64,000 nucleotides of DNA from NCBI GenBank assembly GCA_003486645.1, contig DNGI01000321.1, positions 7,543-71,542 on the forward strand. The letters are read 5' to 3'. Under the pieces are notes generated by a model, which saw nothing but the letters and a program-made list of their open reading frames with translations, was not told the DNA's origin and searched no databases. The translations under genes were made by a program, and so were the position numbers. Shown one piece after another: positions 61,222 to 64,000 of the stretch (position 1 is its first letter; each line of letters starts with the position of its first letter). Source of the DNA: Cyanobacteria bacterium UBA11370 (GTDB lineage Bacteria; Cyanobacteriota; Cyanobacteriia; Cyanobacteriales; Coleofasciculaceae).

Positions 61222-64000
61222 CTAATCCCTGGTGAGTTGTGAGTTATTTTCTGGTTGATGCTGTTGTTCCAGACGCTGAAGAAGCGGAATAATGGATTGA
61301 AAGAACTCAACGTCAGAATGACTTAAACGACTTCCTGGAGTAGCTTGCCAATTGCCAACAGAGAGCTTGGCGACCATCACCGGAGTAGTTTCCTGAACAG
61401 GTGTTAAAGTCAGGGTTTGTTGAGTCGGGTTCCAGTCAGCGGTGTATTTAGTACCTTGGTGGTGGTGAGTACCCGCTAAATCTAAAGTTTTGGCAACAAC
61501 AGCCGCTACCAGTTCCGTGCGCTGCTGTTGAATGGCTTGTGCGATTAAAGACTCAGACTGTGTTGATGTGACAGCGGTTTGTGCCTGTTGAGTTTGACTG
61601 GCTTTCTGAGTCTGAGCAGCCACATCGGCAAAGGGGACAATCTTGCCATCAATATAATCCCCCAGCGGTTCCATATACAGTCCCCAGACCTGCTCTTTTC
61701 CCTGAAAACTATCTAGCTCTTTGGCACTATGCTTTTCTAGGGATGCCCATTGCTCCCGGTATTGGGGGTCAGCTATCATCTGTTGGGTAATGGGGTACTG
61801 CTTGCCGACTCGAAAAGCTACTTGTTTTTCCCCAGCTACGGCAAGCGCAATATCTCCCTCCTGGAATCCGTAGGCAGTATCCGGAGGGTAAGTCCGAGTC
61901 GTATGGCAGCGTCCGTGACCCCGCATAGCGTCAATAGTTGTGGTAACGGGCAGTGGGTTTTCTTCCCCATGCAGCTTGAGTTCATAAACCATCTTTACAG
62001 GTTTGCCTGATATTTGTACAGGTTGAGCGCCGTTCTCAGACTGAGAGGAATGGTCTGGTGAGACGATTTTAGTGCGCTCTGGCGTTGCTTTGATGTAATG
62101 ATTTGGGGTGGCTTCCAGCTTGTACCCATGGTTTTTTAAGTACTCCTGTACCAGTTGGTCAGTACCTTTGGCATTGCCGACAACAAAGGAGCTACCTGCT
62201 TTGAGTGCCTGATTTAGAAGGGGTTTATAGTGTGACTCAAAGGTGGATTCAATTGCCGCTTGTTCCACTCCCCGCCACGGTCCGGAGCCACTGACCATGA
62301 TAGTATCATCTGGCGAATATACACCCGTGTTAGCGCGATCGCCCCAAGCTTGTGAGTAATTACGGGTACTCGAAGGAGTATTAGGGGGTGCAGCGCTTGT
62401 ACCAATAAACTGGGTAGCTACCTCAGCCATCGCTATGTCTTTTTTCATGTGGTGAGCGACGGCTCGATTGAGGGGAGTTAAGTTAGCTAGGGGGTTGTAG
62501 GGTTTGCTGTTGTTGGGGGATGTCTGAGTTTCTGATTGGGTTGCCTTGAACGGAGAAATTGACTCACTTGAGCCTTCGGGTGGTGGCAGTGCTGTATTTT
62601 CCCTTGATAGCAATGTGGGAAGCTGCCGCTTTGGTGGGGAAATTGCTCCTGTTGGCTCTTGGGTTTTGGTGAGATTGTCAAGTTGGCATGGATTGAGCTT
62701 GGGAACAGCTTCGAGACGTTGATGGTACGGACTGACTTCCAGCATCGTGGTAAAGTTAGCATCTATTGCTTCTCCGCATTGCTGTTTCATAACCAAGCGC
62801 ACCTGGGGAGGTACGTCAGCCTCGACCATCCGAAAAACCGCATAGCCCCGCTCGGTTTCCGGCTCAATACTGGGGTGATTCAGATTAACTCTGATGTGGG
62901 TTACGCCTTGGGCATTCAGCCATTTTGAGGTCGAATCAGCTACTTTTTGGTCAACGGTAAGCCCCAGAGTAGGTAGCTGCTGGATTTCCCCACTCGGCAT
63001 CTCCCATTCCTGCTGAAGCTGATGGAGGATACTGGGTTGTCTTTTCAGGTTAGTAATCAGGGAAGAAGCGGTTTGTTGCTGTACACTCTGCTGGTTGTCT
63101 TGGTGTTGTTGGGTAGCACGACGCTGTTTTATCCACTCACCCCGAGTGGGGTACTCGACAGTTTCGGGTTTAATCTTCACCGAAGCAATAGTGACATTGC
63201 TGGTAATTTTTGCTTCAAAGGTTACTCCTGCTTGGAAAAGACCAGCTCTGGTCAAGGCTTCTTTAGATTCCTTCTGATTGGGGGTAAACAGTCCCGCTAC
63301 TTTCTTTTCTCCGTTAATATTAATCTTAACAGCCATTCCCGGTTTAGCTTGCTTAAAGCCAATAGTAATAGTGGCTTGTTCCCCGTTGAATCGGTAATCT
63401 TTAAAATCGCCATTCTGGACTTGTCGATTAGCCCGGATAGTATTGCCATGAGAAGTAGTGGCGAGGGTGTGCGTGCCATTATTGCGTCCGTAGGTATTCA
63501 GTGCGACATCCAGTGTTTGCCCCTCCTGTAGTCGATAGGCATTTTTGAGCATTTCCACTGACCCAGCATCTAATTCGCCAATGACTTTACCATCCAGTTT
63601 AATCACAGGTATGGGTGGGGGCTGGTACTGTTCTAAACTAACTTGATAGGTTTCCCCATTGAACGGATGAAAAGCCAATTCACAATCGTTGACTTTACCA
63701 AACTTTATCGGTTGGGTAATTTGGGGGTGGTTGATGTGCAAATTAGCCGTAGCCACTAGATCAGCACTGATAGTTGCTTGGGCTTTAGTGCCAATGGGCA
63801 ACTGTCCACCTTTAGTATCAACGATACCAAATTCCTGATACTCTCCTTGTTCTGGATCAAGCACAAACAACAGCCGTTTGTTGTAGCGGGGGTCTTCTAC
63901 TGGCAAGTCGTCTCGGACTCTAATTTCTAGATTAATATCCTGGCCTTTTTTCCAGACTTCATCCTTGAGTTGATTGCTCTCTCTATTGATACCTGTTGCT
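61222..64000 (-). CDS. Large multi-domain protein, 5' end beyond the window, with SLOG-like domain
   Basis: The frame is open to the right edge (WKKGQDINLEIRVRDD precedes the TTG at 63906), so the gene is partial. Beta-rich N-terminal parts (residues 1-260 of the visible frame) are followed by a Gln-rich linker, then TIMVSGSGPWRGVEQAAIES and SSFVVGNAKGTDQLVQEYLK, a Rossmann/SLOG-like nucleotide-binding fold. A segment GRCHTTRTYPPDTAYGFQEG, then DIALAVAGEKQVAFRVGK looks ASCH/PUA-like. SLOG domains bind or cleave nucleotides. The role on a plasmid is unknown; it could be a mobilisation or defence protein. Confidence 0.7.
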   Translation of the reverse strand, partial: ATGINRESNQLKDEVWKKGQDINLEIRVRDDLPVEDPRYNKRLLFVLDPEQGEYQEFGIVDTKGGQLPIGTKAQATISADLVATANLHINHPQITQPIKFGKVNDCELAFHPFNGETYQVSLEQYQPPPIPVIKLDGKVIGELDAGSVEMLKNAYRLQEGQTLDVALNTYGRNNGTHTLATTSHGNTIRANRQVQNGDFKDYRFNGEQATITIGFKQAKPGMAVKININGEKKVAGLFTPNQKESKEALTRAGLFQAGVTFEAKITSNVTIASVKIKPETVEYPTRGEWIKQRRATQQHQDNQQSVQQQTASSLITNLKRQPSILHQLQQEWEMPSGEIQQLPTLGLTVDQKVADSTSKWLNAQGVTHIRVNLNHPSIEPETERGYAVFRMVEADVPPQVRLVMKQQCGEAIDANFTTMLEVSPYHQRLEAVPKLNPCQLDNLTKTQEPTGAISPPKRQLPTLLSRENTALPPPEGSSESISPFKATQSETQTSPNNSKPYNPLANLTPLNRAVAHHMKKDIAMAEVATQFIGTSAAPPNTPSSTRNYSQAWGDRANTGVYSPDDTIMVSGSGPWRGVEQAAIESTFESHYKPLLNQALKAGSSFVVGNAKGTDQLVQEYLKNHGYKLEATPNHYIKATPERTKIVSPDHSSQSENGAQPVQISGKPVKMVYELKLHGEENPLPVTTTIDAMRGHGRCHTTRTYPPDTAYGFQEGDIALAVAGEKQVAFRVGKQYPITQQMIADPQYREQWASLEKHSAKELDSFQGKEQVWGLYMEPLGDYIDGKIVPFADVAAQTQKASQTQQAQTAVTSTQSESLIAQAIQQQRTELVAAVVAKTLDLAGTHHHQGTKYTADWNPTQQTLTLTPVQETTPVMVAKLSVGNWQATPGSRLSHSDVEFFQSIIPLLQRLEQQHQPENNSQLTRD

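Noticed and set aside
1-64000. tRNA, rRNA and riboswitch genes
   Set aside because: No cloverleaf, rRNA core or known riboswitch pattern was recognised by eye; a covariance-model search would be decisive.

Overview
The window looks like part of a large plasmid from a cyanobacterium, probably a filamentous one. Reasons seen in the sequence are many HIP1-type GCGATCGC octamers, a very large CyRepA1-type plasmid replication protein, a ParA/ParB pair, cyanobacterial families such as Ycf46/Ycf35 (DUF1257), Uma2 and a DUF5895-like protein, and heptameric AATTCAA repeats. No rRNA, tRNA or ordinary housekeeping metabolism was seen.

Layout, left to right. (1) 1-2250: a decayed Tn7-like transposition module (tnsA fragment, tnsB lacking its N-terminal half, frameshifted tnsC). 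(2) 2.4-9.3 kb: two unknown genes, a caspase-like protease, the clamp-loader delta' gene, and a two-gene ATPase/DUF4276 locus resembling ATPase-plus-nuclease defence pairs. (3) 9.6-13.3 kb: clamp-loader delta and a family A DNA polymerase with an intact 3'-5' exonuclease. (4) 13.8-18.3 kb: a compact six-gene operon (acyl carrier protein, XRE repressor, ImmA/IrrE protease, thymidylate-synthase-like enzyme, base-hypermodification protein, MazG pyrophosphohydrolase). In my view this is the most unusual system in the window. (5) 18.4-23.5 kb: dnaX, dnaN, a DUF5895-like protein and small ORFs. (6) 23.7-30.7 kb: a UvrD-type helicase with a probable Fe-S site, a small likely DNA-binding protein, a DndB/DpdB-like DGQHR protein and two TGT-fold proteins including a complete DpdA, together a likely 7-deazaguanine DNA modification module. 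(7) 30.9-42 kb: one long minus-strand run with an adenine-type methyltransferase, a RecB/Cas4-like nuclease, a PRTRC-type ubiquitin-like set (E1/ThiF, JAMM peptidase, E2-like, Ub-like) and a PrimPol gene broken or recoded at A_AAA_AAC. (8) 42.3-47.2 kb: aldo/keto reductase, then the Ycf46/DUF2997/DUF1257 set and a helical protein. (9) 47.2-49.4 kb: a decay zone with a MITE, broken pRiA4b ORF-3 genes and a tyrosine-recombinase fragment. (10) 49.4-64 kb: the plasmid maintenance region with ParA, ParB, CyRepA1, a candidate iteron origin, a second ParB-like protein, XRE proteins and a large SLOG-containing protein running off the right edge.

How it fits together (inference): the plasmid carries its own sliding clamp, gamma/tau, delta and delta' subunits, a PolA-type polymerase, a PrimPol and a Rep, so it can build much of a replisome, although no DnaE is in view. 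It also carries up to three ways of modifying DNA or nucleotides (deazaguanine insertion, thymidine/uridine-type hypermodification, adenine methylation), together with probable defence or effector genes. Repeats of the AATTCAA type sit directly against the start codons of several of these genes.
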